Source: Avichristensenella sp031549905 (lineage in GTDB: Bacteria > Bacillota > Clostridia > Christensenellales > Aristaeellaceae). Taken from it: 64,000 nucleotides of DNA. A program made the position numbers and the translations under genes. Positions 33,269-40,869 of this stretch are shown here, in pieces. Positions within the stretch are counted from its first letter, which is position 1; each line of letters begins with the position of its first letter. The notes under the pieces were generated by a model. It saw only the letters and a program-made list of their open reading frames with translations. It did not search any database and was not told where the DNA came from. The DNA is taken from contig JAVBPC010000076.1 of NCBI GenBank assembly GCA_031549905.1, positions 1 to 64,000 on the forward strand. The letters are read 5' to 3'.

Positions 33269-35290
33269 CTATTCGCGATAATCGCTTACGATCTTCACAT
33301 CCGGCAGATTTACCTTGAGCAGCGCGATCTCTTCAAGGGTCAGCGCATCGTTTTCCGACAGATCAACCCATTCAAGCGCGGTCAGCGCGTACAGCGGCGA
33401 CAGGTCGGAAACCAGGCAATCCCGGAGGCTGAGGGTTTGCAGGTTCACCATGCCGGCAAGCGGGGTTAGGTCACTCACCTGCGCGTGATCCAGATAGAGC
33501 GTATCCAGCAGCGTCAGCTTCGCAATCGGCGTGATATCGGAAAGATCGAAGTTGTAGGAGGCATCCAGGCATGTGAGCGCCGTAAGTCCCGCGATCGGCG
33601 AAAGGGCGTCAATTTCGCAGTTGCGGATATCAAGGTAGGTCAGCCCCGTCAGCGCGGAAAACGGCTCAAGGCTTTCAAGGCATATATCGGCCACTTCCAG
33701 GTAGCGCAGCGCGGGCATTTCAAGCAGCGGCGAGAAGTCCCGCAGCCCTATATTGTTTGATACGCCCAGCGATTTCAGGCGCGGAAGGCCGGCAAGCGGC
33801 GTCAGGTCTGTCACATAATTGAGCCACAGGTCCAGCGACTCCAAGGTTACAAGGCCGGAAAGCGGTGTAAGGTCCGTGATATCGTTGTCGCTCAGATCAA
33901 GCCATGTAAGCGCCGTAAGCCCAGCAAGCGGCTCAATTCCTTCATCGCCTAGCATGCAGTACGCCAGGTCCAGTTCGTCAACGTTCAGCGGGACCGCCAT
34001 GGTTTCATCCCCGATCTGGATCGATACCGTTTCGCTATCGACAAAACCGCCGGGCGTGCCTTCCCATTTTGCGCTGCCATCCAATGGCACGGTGGTAAAC
34101 TGCTGTTCCCCCGTCCACCAATCGGTGACCGAGTAAAACACCGCCGCGCCTTCCCCGACGCCGTAGGAGCCCAGATACTCCGCGGGGCCGGCATCCAGCC
34201 TGTACAGCGGCGTGCCGTCATACGCGTGCAGCACAAGCTCCGCGCGCTCAAGATCATGCGGTTCAAAGGAGGCGTCGTGATACCACACGGCCAGCCCGTA
34301 GGGCGTGGCGAAATACAGGTCGGAATCGATGGAAAGCGGCGCGTGTCCGCCCTTTTCGGCATCAAATCCGTATAGCGCGCCGAACAGGATGCGCGGCCAA
34401 TCCATATCCGAAAAGGGCAGCGTAAACCCGTCATCCAGGTTTTGGTAGACGATGTGCGGCCCCTGTGAAACCAGCCCGCGCACGCCGCATTCGGTCAGCT
34501 TTTCAAGGCCGGTGCCATCCAGGTTTACGCGGTAAAGCCTGGGGTACGAAAGATCAAGCATTTCGTTCTCATCGTCGCTCACGCAGCTTACAAAGGGTAC
34601 ATCGGCATAGGTTTTGACATCGTTCAGGTTCGCGAAATAGATCGCGCCGTCGTGGTATACAAACTCCGTTGCGGCGACGCCTTCTATTTCCTGTACGTCG
34701 CCGCCATCCATTTCGCAGGTGTACAGCGTGCCGGTCGGCCCGGAAAACAGCAGGCGGCCGCTGTCCGCCATGCGCAGGATCGGCCCCGCGTACGGCGCAC
34801 GGTCCGCTGAAACGCGCGGCTCATCCGGCACGCCCAGCCACATGGTTTCCATATAGTCTTCCCCAAAGAAGCGCACGCCGACGTCTTCCTCTTCTCCCCC
34901 AAAGCCCGCGCCGCTGATCAGGTACGCCCAGTCATCGCCATCGACAATCAGGTAATAGGGGGGCGTGTCCTCGTAATCTTCCCACTCATTATCCCATACC
35001 GCGTTGTCATACCAGGACCATCCGGTAGCGCATTCGACGATCATCCAGGGGTCAAGCGGAGATACGCACACCGCGCCGCGCCCGGTAAGCGCCAGCGAAG
35101 CGCCCAAAATATACGAGCTGGGGATGCCCTCCCCTTCCAGCGGCTGCCCCTCGCCAAGCCCTTGCGGGGTTTGCAGCCTGGAAATGCGCGGATTCCCCGC
35201 GGCGGGCGTTGCTTCCTGCGCAAAACCCTGGCAGGTGGCCAGCAGCAAAAAGGCGGCCAGGGCAATGCAAGTCATCTTTCTCAAACGCAC
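33269..35290 (-). CDS. secreted leucine-rich-repeat protein with N-terminal propeller-like domain
   Basis: This 673-residue exported protein has a signal peptide (residues 1-22, L-L-L-A-T-C-Q-G-F-A-Q). A DUF5050-like repeat region with F-V-Y-H-D-G-A-I-Y-F and Y-P-R-L-Y-R-V-N-L-D-G motifs (about 50-420) is followed by at least eight internalin-type LRRs (L-x-x-L-x-x-L-D-L-S-x-N-x-I-x-D-L-T-P-L). The GTG start at 35290 is chosen for its AAAGGAGG site 7 bases away. The LRR face probably binds a protein or glycan partner outside the cell. Its front half is paralogous to the gene at 38182-39360. It is the last gene of a LuxR-linked operon. Confidence 0.85.
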   Translation of the reverse strand: MRLRKMTCIALAAFLLLATCQGFAQEATPAAGNPRISRLQTPQGLGEGQPLEGEGIPSSYILGASLALTGRGAVCVSPLDPWMIVECATGWSWYDNAVWDNEWEDYEDTPPYYLIVDGDDWAYLISGAGFGGEEEDVGVRFFGEDYMETMWLGVPDEPRVSADRAPYAGPILRMADSGRLLFSGPTGTLYTCEMDGGDVQEIEGVAATEFVYHDGAIYFANLNDVKTYADVPFVSCVSDDENEMLDLSYPRLYRVNLDGTGLEKLTECGVRGLVSQGPHIVYQNLDDGFTLPFSDMDWPRILFGALYGFDAEKGGHAPLSIDSDLYFATPYGLAVWYHDASFEPHDLERAELVLHAYDGTPLYRLDAGPAEYLGSYGVGEGAAVFYSVTDWWTGEQQFTTVPLDGSAKWEGTPGGFVDSETVSIQIGDETMAVPLNVDELDLAYCMLGDEGIEPLAGLTALTWLDLSDNDITDLTPLSGLVTLESLDLWLNYVTDLTPLAGLPRLKSLGVSNNIGLRDFSPLLEMPALRYLEVADICLESLEPFSALTGLTYLDIRNCEIDALSPIAGLTALTCLDASYNFDLSDITPIAKLTLLDTLYLDHAQVSDLTPLAGMVNLQTLSLRDCLVSDLSPLYALTALEWVDLSENDALTLEEIALLKVNLPDVKIVSDYRE

Positions 35291-35303
35291 TTGTGATCCT
35301 CCT

Positions 35304-36251
35304 TTACAGACCTGGGTCAGGCAGCGCTCTTTGCAGGGCATCAAACCCGGTGATTTCATACAGCCCCATCCAGGCATCCAGCAGCATGCCATCCTGGAAT
35401 TCAAAGCCCGAGATGACCGTGCCATCCGCCAATGTAAAATAGTAGTTCAGGTAGTCGTCGGTATGGCCGTTTTTCACGTTTTCTTCCAGTACGGAGATAT
35501 TGCAAAGCGCGTCAAACACTGCCTGAATCGTCGCGGGGTCCGTGCTGGTGACGGGTTCTCCGCTCCCTTCGCCGTCATGGCGCACGGATACGGAAACCGG
35601 AAAGTTTGTTTTGATGTTATCGACAAACCATGAAACCGTCAGGTCATCAAGGAACCAGAACAGCGGCACGCCCCCTTCCACGACAGAAAAGGTATACACC
35701 GCGTTGTATGAATCGCCCAGGTTGATCACCCGCGTGCCGGGAATGATGGGGTCCTCAAACATGCGGGCGCGAATGTTTTTCAGGGAGAAATCCTCCACCG
35801 TGCCGTCGCTGCGCACCGCGTATTCGCCGATCAGCCCGGAGAACCCGGCGTACGGTACATCCCCGTAGTTCAGCGCGTCGTCTATCGCGGAAAAGGAGAC
35901 CACGCACGCCACATCTTTGTAGTAATCCTGCCAGATTCGGCGCTGCACGGCCCCCGCGTTCTTGGGCTCATCGCCGATCAGGTACACGGTGGTCTGCACA
36001 ATTTGCAGGTAGCAAATGCGCGACAGGGGGCCCGCGTCAGGGTCATCCGGCCCGCGCGAACAGGCATCCAGCAGGCTTTGCAGCGCAAGGTCGGCATACT
36101 GGGTGACCAGCGCCCGGGCCTGCGCATCGAGGGTGTCAATCGCCTCGCCGAACGCGCCCGGCAGCACATGCCCGGATTCAGCCGCCCGCGCCGGGGCGCA
36201 CAGGGCAAGCGCCAGCGCGCAAAGAACCAAAAGGGGACTCGATTTTCTCAT
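35304..36251 (-). CDS. secreted protein of unknown function
   Basis: This 315-residue protein has a clear signal peptide (M-R-K-S-S-P-L-L-V-L-C-A-L-A-L-A, cleavage near A-R-A-A-E). I do not recognise the mature domain. It contains F-V-D-N-I-K-T-N-F-P-V-S-V-S-V-R and an alpha/beta-looking C-terminus with G-T-V-I-S-G-F-E-F-Q-D-G. The ATG at 36251 is supported by GGAGGTG at 7 bases. It is encoded between the serpin and LRR genes with short gaps, so it is co-expressed with them. Confidence 0.8.
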   Translation of the reverse strand: MRKSSPLLVLCALALALCAPARAAESGHVLPGAFGEAIDTLDAQARALVTQYADLALQSLLDACSRGPDDPDAGPLSRICYLQIVQTTVYLIGDEPKNAGAVQRRIWQDYYKDVACVVSFSAIDDALNYGDVPYAGFSGLIGEYAVRSDGTVEDFSLKNIRARMFEDPIIPGTRVINLGDSYNAVYTFSVVEGGVPLFWFLDDLTVSWFVDNIKTNFPVSVSVRHDGEGSGEPVTSTDPATIQAVFDALCNISVLEENVKNGHTDDYLNYYFTLADGTVISGFEFQDGMLLDAWMGLYEITGFDALQRALPDPGL

Positions 36252-36280
36252 GTAACGCACCTCCTGTTTGCCATGAAGCA

Positions 36281-38146
36281 TCATGCCGAATATACATCCC
36301 AGCGAATTTGCGTGATCATGCCGCCGCGTATCTCGAAACTGACCCAGCACGCCTGCTGATAGCTGTTGGAAACGTTATAGTCCACGGTGACAAGCTCTCC
36401 GGCGATGAATGTTGCGCTGCCAAACCGCTGAAACGCGCCGTCGCTTTCTTGATACAGATAGATTTCGTCGTTTTGCACATCAAGTGCTTCCCCGGCGCGG
36501 TCGTTTTGGAATGCGGCCAGCAGCGTTTCCAGGGAATCGCCGACACGGATGCCGCGCGGCCCGGCGAGCGCATCGGTATCGATGCGGATTGTGATGCCGG
36601 AAAAGGTGTCCCCCGCCTTGGCAAGCGCCACATCGCCAAACGGGTAGGTTAGCGCGACGGTGTAATCGTCCTCATCCACGCGAATCGGCTGGCCAAAGTT
36701 TGCGGTGACGACCTCCAGGCCGGGAAAGCGGAAATCCTGTTCGCCCGCGTTATCGGTGGCAATCTGAAAGTGCGGAAAGTACTGGAAATCTGAAAGCGCA
36801 AGCGGCTGCGCGCTTTGCGTCGCTTCTCCGGCCGGCGCACCGGGGTCAAGCACCACGCCGACAAATAGCGGGATTCCCTCAGCCGCGATACAGAAGAAGA
36901 ACGGCCGGTTCACGATGAATCGGATCGGCTCCTCTTCCTTCTGGCCCGGCGCGGCCATCGCTTCGCCAAACAGCTGCGTGAGCGCTGCGGCCTCGATGCC
37001 GGTTTTATCCACCGTGATGTGGGTATCCTGCCGCGCGGCGGTAAGGTACACCGGCCCATCCGCAAGGCCGGAAAAGTCGGCGGCCGCTGGCGAAAAGGCC
37101 GCCCGGACGCCAAGCGCGTACAATGCCGTTTCCAGACCAAACGCCGTATCAAAGGCGAACTGGGGGAACTCCGCGTGCAGCTTCCGCAAATAGCCGGTAC
37201 CGGGACTGATAAGCTCCTGCGCACCCCCTTGCCGTGTCAGCAGCGGCAGAAGGCCGGTATCCTCATCTGGCAGCACAATCGTCATGTCAAGGCCGCCTTC
37301 CAGCGGCAGGCGTGCCCATGCGTATCCATCCCCAAGGCCGTATGGCGCGGTAAGATCGGTGCGCAGGAAATCGGTTTCGATCTCACGCCCGCTTAAAAGG
37401 GTGAATGTGCGGCGTGCGGAAAAGACCGGCTTTAGCCACGGCGTTTTGAGGTACACCGTGTTAAAGATCGCAAGCCGCTGATCTTCCTTTGTGGTGATCG
37501 GCGGGTTCAGCAGTCCGCGCGTTTTTTCCGCCACCCAGTGCGACATGTGGCCGGCGGTCGCCGCGTCGCCAAAGTCCGCGCGGTACAGCTCGCCGTACTG
37601 CGCCGCCGCGGTGTCAAGGAACGCCGCGTTGTAACTGTAGCCCGCGTGCAGCCACACGGCGTGGGCGATGATCAGCGCGCAGTCCTGATCACCCAGGTGG
37701 ATGTTGCGGTATAGCGCGCCAGCCATTCCCGCCGGGTTCGCACCGGCCGCCACCGCATCCGTCAGGCCAAGCGCGGCGTACAGTTCCGCCTGCGCCGCAC
37801 CGCGTGTGCCGCCTGCCGCCAGCAGCAGCGCGTAGTACAGGCTAAGCGGCGAGTAGCACAGGTTCTTGCTGGGCGTGCCAAGCAGCGCCGCCGTAGATTC
37901 GCCTGTGAAGCGCATGATCCCGGCGAGCAGCTCGCCCGCGATCGGATTCTCCGCCTTTTGCGCGCGAAACGCGATGTAATCGCCGGTTGAGGCGGCCACC
38001 GGCGCATCCGGCAGGAATACCGCTTCCGGCCCGGCGGCGAAGGCGCTGCTGACGCCGCAAAGCATCAGCGCCGGCAGCGCTGCGGAGGAAGCCAGCAGGC
38101 ACACGGCCATCGCCAGCGGCAAAAGGCTTCTTTTCATGGTTTTCAT
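36281..38146 (-). CDS. secreted serpin with extra C-terminal domain
   Basis: Residues 1-38 are a signal peptide (A-F-A-A-G). Residues 45-425 are a serpin: Y-S-P-L-S-L-Y-Y-A-L-L-L-A-A-G-G, F-N-T-V-Y-L-K-T-P-W, and the C-terminal signature N-R-P-F-F-F-C-I-A. The reactive loop hinge T-G-I-E-A-A-A-L-T matches inhibitory serpins. Counting P15 Gly as in alpha-1-antitrypsin puts Met at P1 and Ala at P1', which suggests elastase-like targets. About 190 extra residues follow the serpin fold, with a V-G-D-S-L-E-T-L-L module and no family I know. Serpins form irreversible complexes with serine or cysteine proteases. GGAGG lies 7 bases from the ATG. Confidence 0.92.
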   Translation of the reverse strand: MKTMKRSLLPLAMAVCLLASSAALPALMLCGVSSAFAAGPEAVFLPDAPVAASTGDYIAFRAQKAENPIAGELLAGIMRFTGESTAALLGTPSKNLCYSPLSLYYALLLAAGGTRGAAQAELYAALGLTDAVAAGANPAGMAGALYRNIHLGDQDCALIIAHAVWLHAGYSYNAAFLDTAAAQYGELYRADFGDAATAGHMSHWVAEKTRGLLNPPITTKEDQRLAIFNTVYLKTPWLKPVFSARRTFTLLSGREIETDFLRTDLTAPYGLGDGYAWARLPLEGGLDMTIVLPDEDTGLLPLLTRQGGAQELISPGTGYLRKLHAEFPQFAFDTAFGLETALYALGVRAAFSPAAADFSGLADGPVYLTAARQDTHITVDKTGIEAAALTQLFGEAMAAPGQKEEEPIRFIVNRPFFFCIAAEGIPLFVGVVLDPGAPAGEATQSAQPLALSDFQYFPHFQIATDNAGEQDFRFPGLEVVTANFGQPIRVDEDDYTVALTYPFGDVALAKAGDTFSGITIRIDTDALAGPRGIRVGDSLETLLAAFQNDRAGEALDVQNDEIYLYQESDGAFQRFGSATFIAGELVTVDYNVSNSYQQACWVSFEIRGGMITQIRWDVYSA

Positions 38147-38181
38147 GCGGAAACCTCCATTCTTGCGGTCGGTGGCGGCTG

Positions 38182-39360
38182 TTACCAGTTCGTATCGCTG
38201 CCATCCAGCGGGATCGCGAAGAACTCGAACACACCTTCCTCGTAGTCGTGCGAAATCACCCAGATGCCGTCATTCGTCACAAAATACGGCAGTGCGTACC
38301 AGTACAGAGAACCCGCGTCCAGCCGGTACAGCGGCTTTCCATTTTGGTAGTCATGCAGCACCAGCGCAAAGCCCGGGCAGTTTTCCTCATCCGTGATTTC
38401 GGGCAGCCAGGCCGCCAGCCCATAAGGCGTGGGCATATACAGCGGGCTGTCAATCCCCAGCGTGCGGAGCGCGCCGGTCTGGGCATTGTAGCACCATACC
38501 GTGCCCAGCAGGTCTTCTTCTTCCGATCCGGGCAGCACGAACAGGTCATCCATGTTCTGGTACAGGATGTACGGCCCCTTAGATACAAGCCCGCGCACGC
38601 CGCAATCGGTAAGCCTTTCCACATGCGTGCCATCCAGGCGCATGCGGTACAGGCGCGGGTACGCGGCGTCGATGGTTGCGTCGTCTTCCTCGATGTACAC
38701 ATCCAGGTACCGCGCCAGGTCGCTCAGGTTTGTAAAATAGATGTTTTGGTTGTGGTACACGAACTGTTCCGCGGGGATATCCGATACCCGGCGCGGTGCC
38801 GATCCGTCGGCGTTTACGATGGTAATGTGCCTTTCGCCGTCCAGCACCAGCAGCCGCCCGTCGCTAAGGCGAAGCAGGGGGCCGACGGCCGGTTCGCGGC
38901 CAAGCTCCCCCAGACCCAGCGGGATGCGGGTTGCCGCGCCGTCCGTACCTACCACCACCAGCTCGATCGCCTGCCCGTATTCGGGTCCGCCAACCATGTA
39001 GGCGACGCCGTATTGATCCGCGATAACGCCGGATACATACGTTTCCTCCAGATATTCGGCCTGGGTGCGCAGCGCGCCGTTTTCCTGAACCAGCACGCGC
39101 ACCCCGTGGGTTGATCCCGAAACGGCGGCAAACGCCAGCGTATCCTCCCATATGACCAGATCGGCCCCGGCGGAATAATCGGCAGGCACGGCCTCGGGCA
39201 GCGAATGAAACCCGCTGGGGATGTCAATCCGCGTAAAAGCGACCAACCGCGGAGTGATGCCGTTCCCTTCCGCGCCCCCAAGCGCAGCAGGGGAGAGACA
39301 AAGCGCGGCCAGCAGCAGAACCAGCACTGTGCGGCAGAGGGTGTTTGCCGTTCGCTTCAT
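38182..39360 (-). CDS. secreted DUF5050-like propeller protein
   Basis: This 392-residue exported protein has a signal peptide (L-V-L-L-L-A-A-L-C-L-S-P-A-A-L-G-G-A). The mature part repeats the pattern F-V-Y-H-N-Q-N-I-Y-F, Y-P-R-L-Y-R-M-R-L-D-G and C-G-V-R-G-L-V-S-K-G-P-Y, also found in the LRR protein three genes downstream. It is therefore a paralogue of that protein's N-terminal half, without the LRRs. Such domains read as beta-propellers and usually bind surface ligands. It is the first gene of its operon, with a shared promoter-like repeat 45-90 bases upstream. Confidence 0.8.
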   Translation of the reverse strand: MKRTANTLCRTVLVLLLAALCLSPAALGGAEGNGITPRLVAFTRIDIPSGFHSLPEAVPADYSAGADLVIWEDTLAFAAVSGSTHGVRVLVQENGALRTQAEYLEETYVSGVIADQYGVAYMVGGPEYGQAIELVVVGTDGAATRIPLGLGELGREPAVGPLLRLSDGRLLVLDGERHITIVNADGSAPRRVSDIPAEQFVYHNQNIYFTNLSDLARYLDVYIEEDDATIDAAYPRLYRMRLDGTHVERLTDCGVRGLVSKGPYILYQNMDDLFVLPGSEEEDLLGTVWCYNAQTGALRTLGIDSPLYMPTPYGLAAWLPEITDEENCPGFALVLHDYQNGKPLYRLDAGSLYWYALPYFVTNDGIWVISHDYEEGVFEFFAIPLDGSDTNW

Positions 39361-39405
39361 ATGGGTTCCTCCTTTTCGTTTCGCGGCATGTTGTATATCG
39401 CCATC

Positions 39406-39450
39406 GTAGGGTGTTTTTGCCCGATTGCCTAGCTGCTAAAGTGCACAGGT
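39406..39450 (-). promoter_or_regulatory. shared promoter/LuxR-box candidate, copy 1
   Basis: On the minus strand this reads ACCTGTGCACTTTAGCAGCT, then GCAA and GCAAAA blocks, then TACGAT as a likely -10. The same blocks in the same order and at nearly the same spacing occur at 43593-43640. It lies upstream of the gene starting at 39360. No good -35 is visible, which fits activator dependence. Confidence 0.6.
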
Positions 39451-39462
39451 CATTATGAAAAA

Positions 39463-39486
39463 GACCCTGTGAAAACACACAGGGTC
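39463..39486 (-). terminator. terminator of the DUF3298 operon
   Basis: A 9-bp stem (GACCCTGTG and CACAGGGTC) is followed on the minus strand by TTTTTC. An almost identical hairpin with the same flanks sits at 43651-43674. Confidence 0.85.
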
Positions 39487-39531
39487 GCCGTTTTGCGGAA
39501 AAATAATGCATCCGCCACCATGCGTAGCGGG

Positions 39532-40278
39532 CTATCCCCGTTCCGTGACGCCAATCCAGAAGCCATCGATAAACTGCCCGGTCAGGCGATCATACGGAAT
39601 CAGCAGTTCAAACGCGCCCGCCGCCACCGGCCCGATTTCACCCTCATTGTAGAACACCAATAGTCCCTGCTCTGTCAGCAACCCCTGTTCCAGCGGCCAG
39701 GCGGCCATGTATTCCGGGGCTTCATCAAAGAAGAAGTAATCCGACGATGCCATGGACTGAAGCAGCGCACCCACCACGATTTTCTGGAACGCGGCCGGGT
39801 CTTTCACCAGCACCCCCAGCGAAACCGGAAGGCCGGTGGCAAGGTCGTAATGCTGCGCGGCCGTCTCATCCCATGGGTGAGGGCCACCGGCATAGAACGA
39901 AAAGTCATACCGTACGGCGAGCAGCGCGCCGGTGTTCAGCACGATGTCGGCGTGGGCATCTACACCGTAATGCTCGATAGCGGCAAAGGCATCAGGCTGA
40001 TACAGGTAATCTGAAAGCGCATAGTTGCACGCAACGTCAAAGCCGCCCTCCGCCTGGATGAAGGTGCGGATTCCCGCATTGACCGATTCGTGCGCTTCCT
40101 CATTCAGCCTGCCTATCTGCGGGAAATCCGCGCGCAGTTCCGCCAGCGTTACGCCATCCATGGTATAGGTTTGGTGCAATTCGCCGCGCCAAACCCCCGT
40201 TTCCGACGCAAGCGCGCCGGTGCCCACGCATACCGCGCACAGCATGCACAGCAGAATCGCCAACTCTCGCTTTTTCAT
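39532..40278 (-). CDS. secreted DUF3298 (RsiV-like) domain protein
   Basis: This 248-residue exported protein has a signal peptide ending L-A-S-E. The mature part follows the DUF4163/DUF3298 layout: an N-terminal H-Q-T-Y-T-M-D-G-V strand, central S-F-Y-A-G-G-P-H-P-W, and C-terminal Y-N-E-G-E-I-G-P-V-A-A-G-A-F-E-L-L-I-P-Y. These motifs are shared with the extracellular part of the RsiV anti-sigma factor, which binds lysozyme, and with PdaC. No membrane anchor is present here, so it is free or wall-associated. Lysozyme binding is an untested analogy. Confidence 0.82.
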   Translation of the reverse strand: MKKRELAILLCMLCAVCVGTGALASETGVWRGELHQTYTMDGVTLAELRADFPQIGRLNEEAHESVNAGIRTFIQAEGGFDVACNYALSDYLYQPDAFAAIEHYGVDAHADIVLNTGALLAVRYDFSFYAGGPHPWDETAAQHYDLATGLPVSLGVLVKDPAAFQKIVVGALLQSMASSDYFFFDEAPEYMAAWPLEQGLLTEQGLLVFYNEGEIGPVAAGAFELLIPYDRLTGQFIDGFWIGVTERG

Positions 40279-40293
40279 GCCGGTTTCCCCCTT

Positions 40294-40845
40294 TTAGCTG
40301 CCAATAGCATCCATAAGCTTTTGTAGCACATCCGCCGGGATATTGTCAACTATCATCTGATCGAAGCATTCGCGGCAAACCGCGCCCGCATCGTTGTTGG
40401 CGGAGATCCCGATCACCATGCTCAGCGTGCCGTCCGCGGCGGTGTAAGCGTAGACCGTGTAGATGTTGGGCACGCCGGCCGCCATCACGCCGCAGGAGGC
40501 AATCAGGTAGAGGTTGCCGTCATCATCCGTGGCCTTGGCAAACAGCAGCATTTGAAGGTCTGTCAGCGTGCCGCCGCCCCAGTCCTCTACCCATGCCTGA
40601 ATGACCTCGGCAGAGAAACCTTCAACCATCTCTTTCGTCACCGGATAATCGGTGGGCGCGACATAGATGATGCCGCTTTCATCCGGCGCGGCGAACACAG
40701 CGTTGTCGGTATCTGCCTGCACCCAACCCTCCGGCAGGGTGATGTGTAGCCTGAGCGCCTCATCGGCAAAGGTCAGGGGTTCGGCGCCGGCCGCCATGGA
40801 CAGGCACAGGATCATCAGCAGCAAGGCAATCAGCAGTTTACGCAT
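40294..40845 (-). CDS. small secreted protein of unknown function
   Basis: This 183-residue protein has a signal peptide (L-L-I-A-L-L-L-M-I-L-C-L-S-M-A-A-G-A). A single alpha/beta domain opens with L-R-L-H-I-T-L-P-E-G-W, a start often seen in PsbP-like or DUF1795-like proteins. Two cysteines (R-E-C and S-C-G) could form a disulfide. A GAGGAGG site supports the ATG at 40845. It lies 15 bases from the DUF3298 gene downstream and 24 from the TPR gene upstream, so all three form one operon. Confidence 0.75.
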   Translation of the reverse strand: MRKLLIALLLMILCLSMAAGAEPLTFADEALRLHITLPEGWVQADTDNAVFAAPDESGIIYVAPTDYPVTKEMVEGFSAEVIQAWVEDWGGGTLTDLQMLLFAKATDDDGNLYLIASCGVMAAGVPNIYTVYAYTAADGTLSMVIGISANNDAGAVCRECFDQMIVDNIPADVLQKLMDAIGS

Positions 40846-40869
40846 AGGGGTTCCTCCTCTTTAATGTTG

